Shown piece by piece: positions 40,217-49,618 of a stretch of 64,000 nucleotides of DNA; the first letter of the stretch is position 1; each line of letters opens with the position of its first letter. The translations under genes were made by a program, and so were the position numbers. The notes beneath the pieces were generated by a model that was given only the letters and a program-made list of their open reading frames with translations, was not told the DNA's origin and searched no databases. The DNA is from Thiohalomonas denitrificans (GTDB taxonomy: Bacteria; Pseudomonadota; Gammaproteobacteria; Thiohalomonadales; Thiohalomonadaceae): the NCBI RefSeq assembly GCF_016841685.1, contig NZ_JAENYR010000006.1, positions 22,108-86,107 on the forward strand, written 5' to 3'.

Positions 40217-40429
40217 CAGGGTAAACGCATACTCCCATTTTTGATGCCGGCGAGCGAACCAAGTCCTTGATAGCCGATACGCTGTGAATACGACCTACAG
40301 GGATGTAGGAAGTGAAGATGATGCAGGAGCAATCATCTTTCATCCGTGTACGCTCGACGGCAGCATCCCTCGACAAGTGTGCTCCTGCATGGTCTAACAC
40401 CGCTCGCTTCAAAGTAGGCGGTTGCCCTG
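40217..40429. mobile_element. MITE-like family A, copy 4 (213 bp, chimeric interior)
   Basis: CAGGGTAAACGCATACTCCC...AAAGTAGGCGGTTGCCCTG; TSD GCACTCCTGG at 40207-40216 and 40430-40439. Confidence 0.85.
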
Positions 40430-40585
40430 GCACTCCTGGCTATTGTCTCAAGGGAGAGGGTATATGTGTGTTAAGGTGCTCTCTTCCCCATCGCTTATGA
40501 GGGGGCCTCTTGTTGATATCTGGCTAAATCAGATTGGCGCGATTGTATTGTCCCCTCTGAGCCGGGCAAAACCAGAGGCTTCACC

Positions 40586-41911
40586 ATGTCTAATCCTTCC
40601 GGCTCGACGCCACTATCCCTCTATTCGCCGCAAGGTCCGCCCGCGGCAGCGGATCTCCCCCCTGTCTGCGCTTCAGTCCCTCCCTCTGCTTCTGCAGTAT
40701 CCACCACTACCGCATCACCGACGCCTTTCTCCAAGCCTCCCAATTCCGTTGTCACCCCTGCTGACACTAGCGCCAACAACGGCTTGGCCGGACAGTTACA
40801 GGCACGTCCTGATGGTGAATCCGAACGGATTGCGACAGCCATCGTCTATTGTGAGGCAAACTTTGCCGGCATCGATGGCAAGACTGCCAACGGGCTCGTC
40901 CGGCATTCGGAAAAGTACAAAATCCTTTCGGTCATCGATAGTGAAAAGGCCGGCCTTGATACCGGCATGGTGCTGGACGATAAACCCAACGGTATCCCCA
41001 TTCATGCCACTCTGGCCGATTCACTGCTGAAAGCGGGCGCGATACCGGACTACTTTATCTTCGGAATGGCACCTTCAACGGGCATGCTGTCCGCTAGCGA
41101 GCGCGGCATCGTACTCCAGGCTATAGGGCTGGGGATGAGCGTCGTCAATGGCCTCCATGAGTTCCTCAATGACGATCCGGAATTTGTCGCCGCAAGCATA
41201 ACCAACGATGTCAAAATCATCGATGTGCGCAGGCCTCGCCCCACCAAAGCGCTGCGGATGTTCAGCGGCCGCATCAGCGACGTGACCTGTCCGCGTATTG
41301 CCGTTCTGGGTACCGATTGCGCCATTGGCAAGCGCACCACGGCCACAGCACTGGTCGGCGCACTGACCGACATCGGCTTGAAAGCGGTGATGATCGGCAC
41401 GGGCCAGACTGGATTAATCCAGGGTGCCCGCTACGGCATCGCACTCGATGCGGTCCCCTCGCAATTCTGTGCCGGCGAGCTGGAAGCCACCATTATCGAG
41501 GCCTTTGAGACCGAACAACCGGACGTCATCGTCATCGAAGGCCAGGGTGCGCTGAGTCACCCTGCGTTTTCGACCTCATCATTCATCCTGCGCGGAAGCT
41601 GCCCCGACGCAGTGGTCTTGCAGCATGCGCCCGGCCGTGTCTTTCGTTGCGACTTCGACGGGATGGCGATGCCCTCTCCGGCAACCGAGATCAATCTCAT
41701 CGAGACCTTCGCCGACACCAAGGTAATCGGGCTTACCCTTAACCACGAGCAGATGAATTTCAGCGAAGTGAGTTCGGCAATCGCATCCTATGAGGGGGAA
41801 CTGGGTATTCCCACCACCGATGTGTTGACCCGGCCCGCTGAACACCTGGTGCAAATGATACTCACCGCATTTCCCTCACTGGAGCCCCCGCACCGTGCGG
41901 AACGGCAATGA
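40586..41911 (+). CDS. DUF1611-family protein (DgcN-like), with Pro/Ser/Thr-rich N-terminal extension
   Basis: KILSVIDSEKAGLDTGMVLDDKPNGIPI; GTDCAIGKRTTATALVGAL; IEGQGALSHPAF. Confidence 0.85.
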   Translation: MSNPSGSTPLSLYSPQGPPAAADLPPVCASVPPSASAVSTTTASPTPFSKPPNSVVTPADTSANNGLAGQLQARPDGESERIATAIVYCEANFAGIDGKTANGLVRHSEKYKILSVIDSEKAGLDTGMVLDDKPNGIPIHATLADSLLKAGAIPDYFIFGMAPSTGMLSASERGIVLQAIGLGMSVVNGLHEFLNDDPEFVAASITNDVKIIDVRRPRPTKALRMFSGRISDVTCPRIAVLGTDCAIGKRTTATALVGALTDIGLKAVMIGTGQTGLIQGARYGIALDAVPSQFCAGELEATIIEAFETEQPDVIVIEGQGALSHPAFSTSSFILRGSCPDAVVLQHAPGRVFRCDFDGMAMPSPATEINLIETFADTKVIGLTLNHEQMNFSEVSSAIASYEGELGIPTTDVLTRPAEHLVQMILTAFPSLEPPHRAERQ

Positions 41912-42999
41912 CCGCACCGCGATTGGAGATCGATCTCGACAAGATCTATCACAACGCGAACACTCTGGTAGCAAGGCTGGCAACCCGTGGCATATCGGTC
42001 ACCGGGGTGACCAAAGCCAGCCTCGGTTCAGCCGATATCGCCAACGCGCTGCTGCGTGCCGGGGTAACCAACCTGGGCGACTCCCGAATCGACAATATCG
42101 AGGCCATGCGGGGTGATCACATTACCGCGCCGGTGATGCTGATTCGCTCGCCGATGCTCAGCCAGGTGGCACGGGTGGTACGGCACACGGAGGTGAGCTT
42201 CAATACTGAACTAACGGTAATCCGTGCGCTTTCTGCCGCCGCCGGGGATGCCGGACGCACCCATGGCGTGGTGCTTATGGTCGAGCTTGGCGACCTTCGC
42301 GAAGGTATCCTGCCAGCCGACCTTGAGCATACCGCACGCGAAGTGGTGCGCCTGCCACACCTGCGCCTGTGCGGGATCGGCACCAACCTGGCCTGCCAAA
42401 GCGGCGTCATACCGGATTCCGGCAATATGGACGAACTATCCGGCCTTGCCGACGCCATCGAGGCTGCTCTGGGTGTCAGCCTCGCCATCGTATCCGGCGG
42501 CAACTCAGCCAACCTTGATTGGGCACTCGGTCCATCTGTCACTGGCAGGATCAACAACCTCCGTCTGGGGGAATCCATCCTACTCGGCTGCGAGCCGCTC
42601 CACCGCGTCCCGATCGATGGCCTGTATACCGATGCAATCACCTTCGTTGCCGAAGTCATCGAGCTGAAACTCAAACCGTCTCAAGCCCGGGGCCGCATCG
42701 CTCAAACGGCCTTCGGGGACAGCACGATCTTCGGCAATCGCGGCAGCATTGTCCGGGCGATTCTGGCGACGGGACATCAGGATGTCGATCCGAGCGGCCT
42801 ATCGGCACCGGCCGGCATGGCGATACTGGGGGCCAGCAGTGACCATGTTGTAATGGAGTCCGGCGATAATGCCCTGTCGGTGGGTACCGAGGTCCGGTTC
42901 GGAGTCAACTACAGCGCACTGCTGCGTTCGATGACCTCACGCTTTGTAATCAAGGCGGCGGGCAGCGGAGGAAAAAGGGACGGAGGGATTAAGTTTTAA
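41908..42999 (+). CDS. PLP-dependent alanine/ornithine-racemase-family protein
   Basis: RLEIDLDKIYHNANTLV...GVTKASLG; fold-type III N-terminal signature; ATGA overlap with the DUF1611 gene. Confidence 0.87.
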   Translation: MTAPRLEIDLDKIYHNANTLVARLATRGISVTGVTKASLGSADIANALLRAGVTNLGDSRIDNIEAMRGDHITAPVMLIRSPMLSQVARVVRHTEVSFNTELTVIRALSAAAGDAGRTHGVVLMVELGDLREGILPADLEHTAREVVRLPHLRLCGIGTNLACQSGVIPDSGNMDELSGLADAIEAALGVSLAIVSGGNSANLDWALGPSVTGRINNLRLGESILLGCEPLHRVPIDGLYTDAITFVAEVIELKLKPSQARGRIAQTAFGDSTIFGNRGSIVRAILATGHQDVDPSGLSAPAGMAILGASSDHVVMESGDNALSVGTEVRFGVNYSALLRSMTSRFVIKAAGSGGKRDGGIKF

Positions 43000-43215
43000 C
43001 CAGTAAGGTAACTACTCACCCCCTCCGTCATCCCCGCGTCATTCCCGGGCCGTGCGTGATCACCCGGGCGAGCAGTTACCCAGTAAGACGTGACTCGCAA
43101 CTCCTTCGCGCTCCTCGAATACTCGTTCCTTACTACAGCAAGGGGAGTGCGCTAATCAAACTCCCGGCCGCTTCGCCCCGAAGGCCGGATTGTTAACATT
43201 TAATCCCTCCGTCCC
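42977..43215. mobile_element. 239-bp palindromic element overlapping the 3' end of the racemase gene, containing family B copy 3
   Basis: Perfect 16-bp inverted ends GGGACGGAGGGATTAA / TTAATCCCTCCGTCCC; same 16-mer at 58700-58715. Confidence 0.6.
43008..43079 (-). mobile_element. MITE-like family B, copy 3 (inverted orientation)
   Basis: GTAACTACTCACCCCCTCCGTCATCC...GATCACCCGGGCGAGCAGTTAC; perfect 8-bp TSD CCAGTAAG (43000-43007, 43080-43087). Confidence 0.9.
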
Positions 43216-43323
43216 CATTATCGCTCTGTCACAGAGGCTTCTGTGGGCCGGATCACGTTTCCCCGACTTCATGCGTCCGAACGGAGCAAGCTCAGCTAAC
43301 ATTGAAGTCGAATGAAGAATCCC

Positions 43324-44031
43324 ATGTCCAAGTTCATGCGACGAACCGTAACGTGGTTGGTCTTGCTTCCGGTGCTGCTGGCTGCGGGCCTTTATTGGTT
43401 TGCGCTGCCGACAGCAAAGCTCTGGCTAACGACGGCCGGCGGCTATGCATCCGGCGTCGACCTCAGCATCGACCACATCGAGCTGGAATACCGTCCCTGG
43501 CCGCTCCTCGCCTCGGCTCCAGCCGTGCTTTACCTCTCCGGTGTCGACATCGCCAACCCACCCGGCTTCGAAGCCCCCAAGTTCATGGCGATCCGCCGCA
43601 TCGACGTGCATTTCACCCCTGCCTCCCTGGGGGACGACCCGATCGTACTCTCCGAGGTCACGCTGCATGGCGTCTCTCTCAACCTTGAACGCCGGGAACT
43701 GGTCAGCAACGCCGGCATTATTTTCACCCGCCTGGACGAGTTCGAAGCCCGAAATACCCTATTCGGCTTCGGCAGGCAGTTCGTCATCGAAAGCCTGGTG
43801 CTACAGGACGGAGCGGCGCAGATAACCCATACACGGACCCTGGGCTCCCGCGGACAACTTGCCGTCAATTTCCGTGACCGGCCCCATTACCGCATCGCCG
43901 CAGCCGAAAATGGCGTTGGGCCAACCAGACTGCTGTACGAAGTCATCGACCGGGTGGTGAGCGATGCACTGGTGCGAGTGGCGCGCGAGGGAGAGGCCCG
44001 AAGAGAACTGGAGGCGGGTCTTTCGGATTGA
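43324..44031 (+). CDS. AsmA-like membrane-anchored protein
   Basis: N-terminal TM followed by GVDLSIDHIELEYRPWPLLASAP...VTLHGVSLNLER pattern. Confidence 0.6.
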   Translation: MSKFMRRTVTWLVLLPVLLAAGLYWFALPTAKLWLTTAGGYASGVDLSIDHIELEYRPWPLLASAPAVLYLSGVDIANPPGFEAPKFMAIRRIDVHFTPASLGDDPIVLSEVTLHGVSLNLERRELVSNAGIIFTRLDEFEARNTLFGFGRQFVIESLVLQDGAAQITHTRTLGSRGQLAVNFRDRPHYRIAAAENGVGPTRLLYEVIDRVVSDALVRVAREGEARRELEAGLSD

Positions 44032-44130
44032 CACGGCCGCAAGGATTGAGCCGGGGGGTCGAGCTTTACCTGATGGCGAACATCCCTGCCTGAATCTGTT
44101 TGGAGCGACACCCTATTCAGGGGGTAGCCC

Positions 44131-44634
44131 TCAGCCTTCGTCCCCTTTGTGCTCCCGTGACAAAGTCACAATCCTTGCAGTGATGTACATCGTTAATACC
44201 ACCGCCGCTGCGAAAGAATACAACCCGAACCGCACTTCCACATTCGCTATCGCACCGAACTTCACGCTAACCACCAATACAGCTACTACGAAGACATCCA
44301 GCATCGACCATTTACCGTACAGATGCATCAAATGCAGGTAGGTTCGCAGTCGTTCTTCACTGTTCTCTTTTCTACGGAGCAGCCTATACAGCACATTTAT
44401 TTTCATCAGTGGCAGCAAAACGCTGAACCCCGTAATGACCAGGAACAGGAAGAGTTTTCCTTCGCTCAACAGCTCTACGACGCCACCGATAACGGAAAAA
44501 GTGTTTTCAATCAACATGAACTTGTTCAAGGTAATAATCGGCGCGCCTAAACCCACTCCCAACAAAAATACCGTGACCAACAGAAAAACTCGTAACCGTT
44601 TGGCCTCAGCCGGATAAGTCTTCGCTATGTTCAC
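44131..44634 (-). CDS. Paraquat-inducible protein A (PqiA)-like membrane protein
   Basis: TM segments with FSVIGGVVELLSEGKLFLFLVITGFSVLLPLMKI and YGKWSMLDVFVVAVLVVSVKFG; GTG start with GGAAG RBS. Confidence 0.82.
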   Translation of the reverse strand: MNIAKTYPAEAKRLRVFLLVTVFLLGVGLGAPIITLNKFMLIENTFSVIGGVVELLSEGKLFLFLVITGFSVLLPLMKINVLYRLLRRKENSEERLRTYLHLMHLYGKWSMLDVFVVAVLVVSVKFGAIANVEVRFGLYSFAAAVVLTMYITARIVTLSREHKGDEG

Positions 44635-44800
44635 AGAAATGTTTCTTCCTTCCTCTAAGCTCCCCCGGAAATCCCAAAAAGGCTTGCGTAACGTGTGCCC
44701 TCTGAAACAGGAATGACAGCGCGTCCCTCCACAAGATGAAAGACGTGTCTCCGCACCCTGGTAACTCACTATTTCCCACCCCGGAAAGTATCGAATAGTT

Positions 44801-44897
44801 GTAACTGCTCGCCCGGGTGATCGCGCACGGCCCAGGAAATCCGTGATCCCCGCGTAGGCGGGGGTGATAGGGAATGACGGAGGGGGTGAGTAGTTAC
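44801..44897 (+). mobile_element. MITE-like family B, copy 4 (97 bp)
   Basis: GTAACTGCTCGCCCGGGTGATCGCGCACGG...GGGGGTGAGTAGTTAC; 7-bp TSD AATAGTT (44794-44800, 44898-44904). Confidence 0.9.
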
Positions 44898-44939
44898 AAT
44901 AGTTAACGAATCGGAAGCGATTGGCTTCAGGTCCATCGT

Positions 44940-47900
44940 TTAATCCTTGTCATCCTCCGTCCTGGGCTGCTGATAATCCATCGCCGCCAGCTGTTCGTAG
45001 TGGCGGTAGCGGGCCACGGCCTCAACCTGCGACTCGTGCAGGAACCGCTCGGCATTATCCGGGTGGCTATGCCAGAGCATACTGAAGCGGGTCTCATTGG
45101 AGACGAAGTCACGATACCCGATGGAGGGTTTCTTCGAATCGAGCTGCAGCGGGTTTTGGCCCTGGTCGATGCGCCGCGGGTCGTAACGCAACAAGGGCCA
45201 GTGGCCGCTGCGCACGGCCAGGTCCTGCATCTCATGGTTGTGGACCATGTCATTTCCCCAGGCGATGCAGGGGGCGTAGGCGATGATAATCGACGGGCCG
45301 TCATAGGACTCGGCCTCGAGAAAGGCACGCAGGGTCTGGGTATCCTTGCCGGCGTAGGCGACCTGGGCGACATAGACGTTCTCGTAGCTCATGGCCACCA
45401 TCGCCAGATCCTTCTTCGCCCCCGGTTTACCCCCGGCGGAAAACTTGGCCACGGCACCGCGCGGGGTCGCCTTGGAGGTCTGTCCACCGGTGTTGGAGTA
45501 GACCTCGGTGTCCAGCACCAGGATGTTGACGTTGCGCCCGGAGGCAAGCACGTGATCCAGGCCGCCGAAACCGATGTCGTAGGCCCAGCCGTCGCCGCCA
45601 ACGATCCAGACGCTCTTTTTTACCAGATAGCCAGCAATGCTTTCGAGCCGCCGGGCCTCCGGCTTATCGATGCCATTGAGTATCTCCAGCAGTTCGGTGA
45701 CCCGTTCACGCTGGTCATGAATGCCGCTTTCACTGCTCTGGTCCGAGTCGAGCAGTGCCTCGACTCGCTCCTCGCCGATATCAGCTTTTAGCGACTCGAG
45801 CAGCTCACAGGCGAACTCCGCCTGCTTGTCGACTGCCACGCGCATACCCAGACCGAATTCGGCATTATCCTCGAACAGCGAGTTGTTCCAGGCGGGACCG
45901 CGGCCCTCGGGATTCTTTGCCCACGGAGTGGTAGGCAGATTGCCACCGTAGATGGATGAGCAGCCGGTGGCGTTGGCCACCATCATGCGATCACCGAACA
46001 GCTGACTGGCGAGCTTGAGATAGGGAGTCTCGCCGCAGCCCGAGCAGGCGCCGGAAAACTCGAACAGCGGCTGCGTCAGCATCGCATCCTTGATGACATT
46101 GCGACGCAGCTTGCGCCGGTCGTATTCGGGCAGGCTGAGGAAAAAATTCCAATTCTCCCGCTCCTGCTCCCGCCGTGGCGGTTGCGGCACCATATTGAGG
46201 GCGCGGCGCCCCGGAATTTTCTTGTCCTTGACCGGACAGATGTCGACACAGAGGCCGCAACCTGTGCAATCCTCGGGCGCTACCTGATAACTGATGTGCC
46301 AGCCCTCGGGAAACTCCTTGCCCTTGATCGGTACGTGTTTGAAGGTTTTCGGTGCCTCCCTTGCCAGCTCCGGGTCGAACACCTTGCTGCGAATGACGCC
46401 GTGCGGACAGACGAAGGGGCACTTGCCGCAATGGATGCAGAGCTCTTCGTCCCACTCCGGGATCTCCAGCGCGATATTGCGTTTTTCCCACCTGGCGGTG
46501 CCGGTGGGATAGGTGCCGTCGTCGGGCAGAAGGCCCACCGGCAGGGCATCGCCACGCCCGGCGATAATCTCGGCTGTGACCTTCTGCACGAACTCCGGCG
46601 CCGTGGCCGGGACCACCGGCGGCCTTTCAAAGTCGCTGCTGACCGTGCCCGGAATGGTGACCTGATGGAAGTTGACAAGGGCTTCGTCGATGGCGCGAAA
46701 ATTAATCTCCACCAACTTTCTACCCTTTTTGCCGTAGCTCCTCTCCACCGCATCCTTGATAGACTGGATCGCCTGCTGCCGCGGCAGAATGTCGGAGATG
46801 GCGAAAAAGCAGGTCTGCATAATCGTATTGATGCGCCGGCCCATGCCGCTATTTTCGGCAACCCGGTAGGCATCGATGACATAAAACTTCAGTTGTTTCT
46901 CAATAATCTGCTGCTGCATCCGACGCGGCAGGATATCCCAGGCCTGATTCGCGGGCGCCGTGGTGTTGAGCAGGAAAACGCCCTCTTCGGCTGCCTTGTC
47001 GAGCATGTCGTAGCGTTCGAGAAAGACGCTCTGATGACAGCCGACAAAATGCGCCTGGTCATCGTCGATAAGGTAGGTCGAGTGGATCGGCTCGGGGCCA
47101 AAGCGAAGGTGCGAGACGGTAACGGCGCCGGACTTTTTCGAGTCGTAGACAAAATAGCCCTGGGCGTGCAGCTCGGTGCACTCACCGATGATCTTGATCG
47201 AATTCTTGTTGGCGCTGACGGTGCCGTCGGAGCCCAAACCGTAAAAGAGGGCGCTGACGGCTTTTGTCGAGGCATCGGTGCGGAAGGAGGCGTCCCACTC
47301 CAGACTGCTGTCACTCAGATCATCGTGGATGCCGATGGTGAAGCTGTTTTTCGGGTGCTCGGTCCCGAGTTCGTCAAATACCGCCTTGACCATCCCCGGC
47401 GTGAACTCCTTGGAGGAGAGGCCATAGCGGCCGCCGATAATGCGGGGCATGGATTTAAACGATGCAGCACCATTGGCTACCCCCTGCGCCAAGGCACCGA
47501 GTACATCCTTGTAGAGCGGCTCGCCGTCGCTACCCGGCTCCTTGGTGCGGTCCAGCACGGCCACGGAACCGACCGAGGCAGGCAACGCCGCGATAAAGTC
47601 CGCGGCATCGAAGGGACGGTATAGGCGCACCTTCAGCAATCCAACTTTCTCACCGCGGGCATTGAGGTGCCCAACCGTCTCCTCGACGGTTTCGGCTCCA
47701 GAGCCCATGAGGACTATCACCCGTTCGGCATCTTCAGCGCCGCGGTAGTCATAGAGGCGATACTGTCGCCCGGTTAGCCCAGCGAATCGGTCCATGCAGG
47801 CCTGGACGATAGCAGGCATCTTTTCGTAGTAGGGAGTGACACTCTCCCGCGCCTGGAAATAGACGTCGGGATTCTGGGAGGTGCCGCGTATCACCGGATG

Positions 47901-48533
47901 CTCCGGGTTGAGGGCGCGCCGGCGGTGGGCAGCGACCAGCTCATCATCGATCATGGCACGCACAGTCGCCTCATCCACCTCTTCAATCTTGCCGATCTCG
48001 TGGGAGGTGCGAAAGCCATCGAAAAAGTGGAGGATGGGGATGCGACTCTCCAGCGTCGCTGCCTGGGCAATGAGTGCCATATCCATGACCTCCTGCACCG
48101 AGTTGGAGGCGAGCATGGCAAATCCGGTACCGCGGGCCGCCATCACATCGCTGTGATCACCGAAGATCGAGAGCGCCTGGACAGCCAGCGAGCGGGCGGC
48201 GATGTGAAAGACCGTGGGACTTAACTCACCGGCGATTTTGTACATATTGGGCAGCATCAGCAGCAGCCCCTGGGACGCAGTGAAGGTGGTGGTCATGGCG
48301 CCGCTTTGCAGCGCGCCATGAATCGCCCCGGCGGCGCCCCCCTCGCTCTGCATCTCCACGATGTGTGGCACCGAACCCCAGAGATTTTTTCTGCCCCGCG
48401 CGGACCAGGCATCGGCATGCTCGCCCATGGGCGAGGCGGGGGTTATAGGGTAGATGGCGACCACTTCGTTGGTCAGGTAGGCAACATGGGCGGCTGCTTC
48501 ATTGCCGTCCAAGGTAATCATGCGACGAGTCAT
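44940..48533 (-). CDS. nifJ: Pyruvate:ferredoxin (flavodoxin) oxidoreductase
   Basis: 1197 aa; ITPASPMGEHADAW; CIHCGKCPFVCPHG and CTGCGLCVDICPVK ferredoxin motifs; GGDGWAYDIGFGGLDH TPP motif. Confidence 0.96.
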   Translation of the reverse strand: MTRRMITLDGNEAAAHVAYLTNEVVAIYPITPASPMGEHADAWSARGRKNLWGSVPHIVEMQSEGGAAGAIHGALQSGAMTTTFTASQGLLLMLPNMYKIAGELSPTVFHIAARSLAVQALSIFGDHSDVMAARGTGFAMLASNSVQEVMDMALIAQAATLESRIPILHFFDGFRTSHEIGKIEEVDEATVRAMIDDELVAAHRRRALNPEHPVIRGTSQNPDVYFQARESVTPYYEKMPAIVQACMDRFAGLTGRQYRLYDYRGAEDAERVIVLMGSGAETVEETVGHLNARGEKVGLLKVRLYRPFDAADFIAALPASVGSVAVLDRTKEPGSDGEPLYKDVLGALAQGVANGAASFKSMPRIIGGRYGLSSKEFTPGMVKAVFDELGTEHPKNSFTIGIHDDLSDSSLEWDASFRTDASTKAVSALFYGLGSDGTVSANKNSIKIIGECTELHAQGYFVYDSKKSGAVTVSHLRFGPEPIHSTYLIDDDQAHFVGCHQSVFLERYDMLDKAAEEGVFLLNTTAPANQAWDILPRRMQQQIIEKQLKFYVIDAYRVAENSGMGRRINTIMQTCFFAISDILPRQQAIQSIKDAVERSYGKKGRKLVEINFRAIDEALVNFHQVTIPGTVSSDFERPPVVPATAPEFVQKVTAEIIAGRGDALPVGLLPDDGTYPTGTARWEKRNIALEIPEWDEELCIHCGKCPFVCPHGVIRSKVFDPELAREAPKTFKHVPIKGKEFPEGWHISYQVAPEDCTGCGLCVDICPVKDKKIPGRRALNMVPQPPRREQERENWNFFLSLPEYDRRKLRRNVIKDAMLTQPLFEFSGACSGCGETPYLKLASQLFGDRMMVANATGCSSIYGGNLPTTPWAKNPEGRGPAWNNSLFEDNAEFGLGMRVAVDKQAEFACELLESLKADIGEERVEALLDSDQSSESGIHDQRERVTELLEILNGIDKPEARRLESIAGYLVKKSVWIVGGDGWAYDIGFGGLDHVLASGRNVNILVLDTEVYSNTGGQTSKATPRGAVAKFSAGGKPGAKKDLAMVAMSYENVYVAQVAYAGKDTQTLRAFLEAESYDGPSIIIAYAPCIAWGNDMVHNHEMQDLAVRSGHWPLLRYDPRRIDQGQNPLQLDSKKPSIGYRDFVSNETRFSMLWHSHPDNAERFLHESQVEAVARYRHYEQLAAMDYQQPRTEDDKD

Positions 48534-48827
48534 GCGGTCTCCCGTGATGCTGGATTACTGGGCTTCCAACCACAAACAGCAGCATAACGCGATGTGCCAA
48601 TAGTGCCGCTAGTGGAACCTGGAATCATCTACAATGCAGATGGGAGAGCGGTCCATTTCCTCCGATTTTTCATTACGCAGACCCTATTATACTCTTCGAA
48701 ATCGCGAAAAAAACCGGATCTCTCTCCCACATGCCCGCGGAAACCCCGGTCAGACAGGCCGCTCCGACGAATTACACCCGCGCCCGAGCAGAGCAAAAGT
48801 GAACGAGTCGTATCAAGCGGGCCAAAT

Positions 48828-48860
48828 GAAAAACGGCGCCCGCCCCCGGAAGCGCCGTTC
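48828..48860. terminator. Terminator-like hairpin
   Basis: AACGGCGCCCGCCCCCGGAAGCGCCGTT; near-identical hairpin at about 62578-62605. Confidence 0.5.
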
Positions 48861-48889
48861 GTTTCTCCCGCGCCCATTCCATGCCGGAG

Positions 48890-49600
48890 CTATTGGGGCC
48901 TGGATGGGGGCGGGTGGCCCAGGCCGGTTGCCCAGCCCGGGCTCCCACAGATCCGTACGTGCGCGCATAGCGCATACAGCTCCTCGGATAAATGCTTCGC
49001 TACGCTCGGCATACCGAGTGGATTGCTGTGGCCGGTCGGATTGGATAGCGCTCCAGCATTCGCTTCAAGCGCGCCCAGGTCATCACCCGCTTGCGATTAC
49101 GCCGCGATAGCCAATAGCGCCACACGCAGTGCAACCGATGGCGCAGCGCGTTGAGGCTGCGGCTATTTCCCGTAATGCCGAAATAACCGCAGTGACCTTA
49201 CAGTTTGCGGTTCAGTGCCTGGTGGGCACTGCGCCCGACGCGAAAGCCGTAGGAGTCGTCCGAGAAGTCCTGCTCGTAAATCCCCTCCAACAGCATGGCC
49301 ACGGCGCGCTGCAGTACTTTGTCCTCCAGGGTGGGGATCCACAGGGGGGGGCGCGTTTCCCCCGGCCTGCCGGCTTGGGAATATGCTTGCGGCGCACCGC
49401 TGGCGCCCGGTAACGCTGGGTCTTCAGGCGCTCCAGCAATGAGCACAGGTTGACCTCCAGGTATTGCCCGTATTCCGCCCAGGTCTGGCCATCCACCCCG
49501 GGTGCGACGTCCTTGCGTGTGCGTAGGCTTCGCACAGCCAGTCCCGATCCAGGTGGTGGATCAATGAGGTGAACTCCATCTCGGAGGATTTGCGATGTAA
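48890..49600 (-). pseudogene. Degraded group II intron reverse transcriptase/maturase (frameshifted, internally deleted)
   Basis: [49 protein letters not shown] (ORF 49212..49535), then [42 protein letters not shown] in another frame, then maturase-like YFGITGNSRSLNALRHRLHCVWRYWLSRRNRKRVMTWARLKRMLERYPI. Confidence 0.85.
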
Positions 49601-49618
49601 ATTTCGAAGTTCAATAGC

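Noticed and set aside
39925-43079. Compound transposon formed by inverted family B MITEs around the DUF1611-racemase operon
   Set aside because: Each MITE has its own flanking duplication and no duplication brackets the whole block, so independent insertions are more likely
46182-47624. 480-aa plus-strand ORF
   Set aside because: Lies antisense within nifJ/PFOR; no recognisable domain; high-GC shadow ORF
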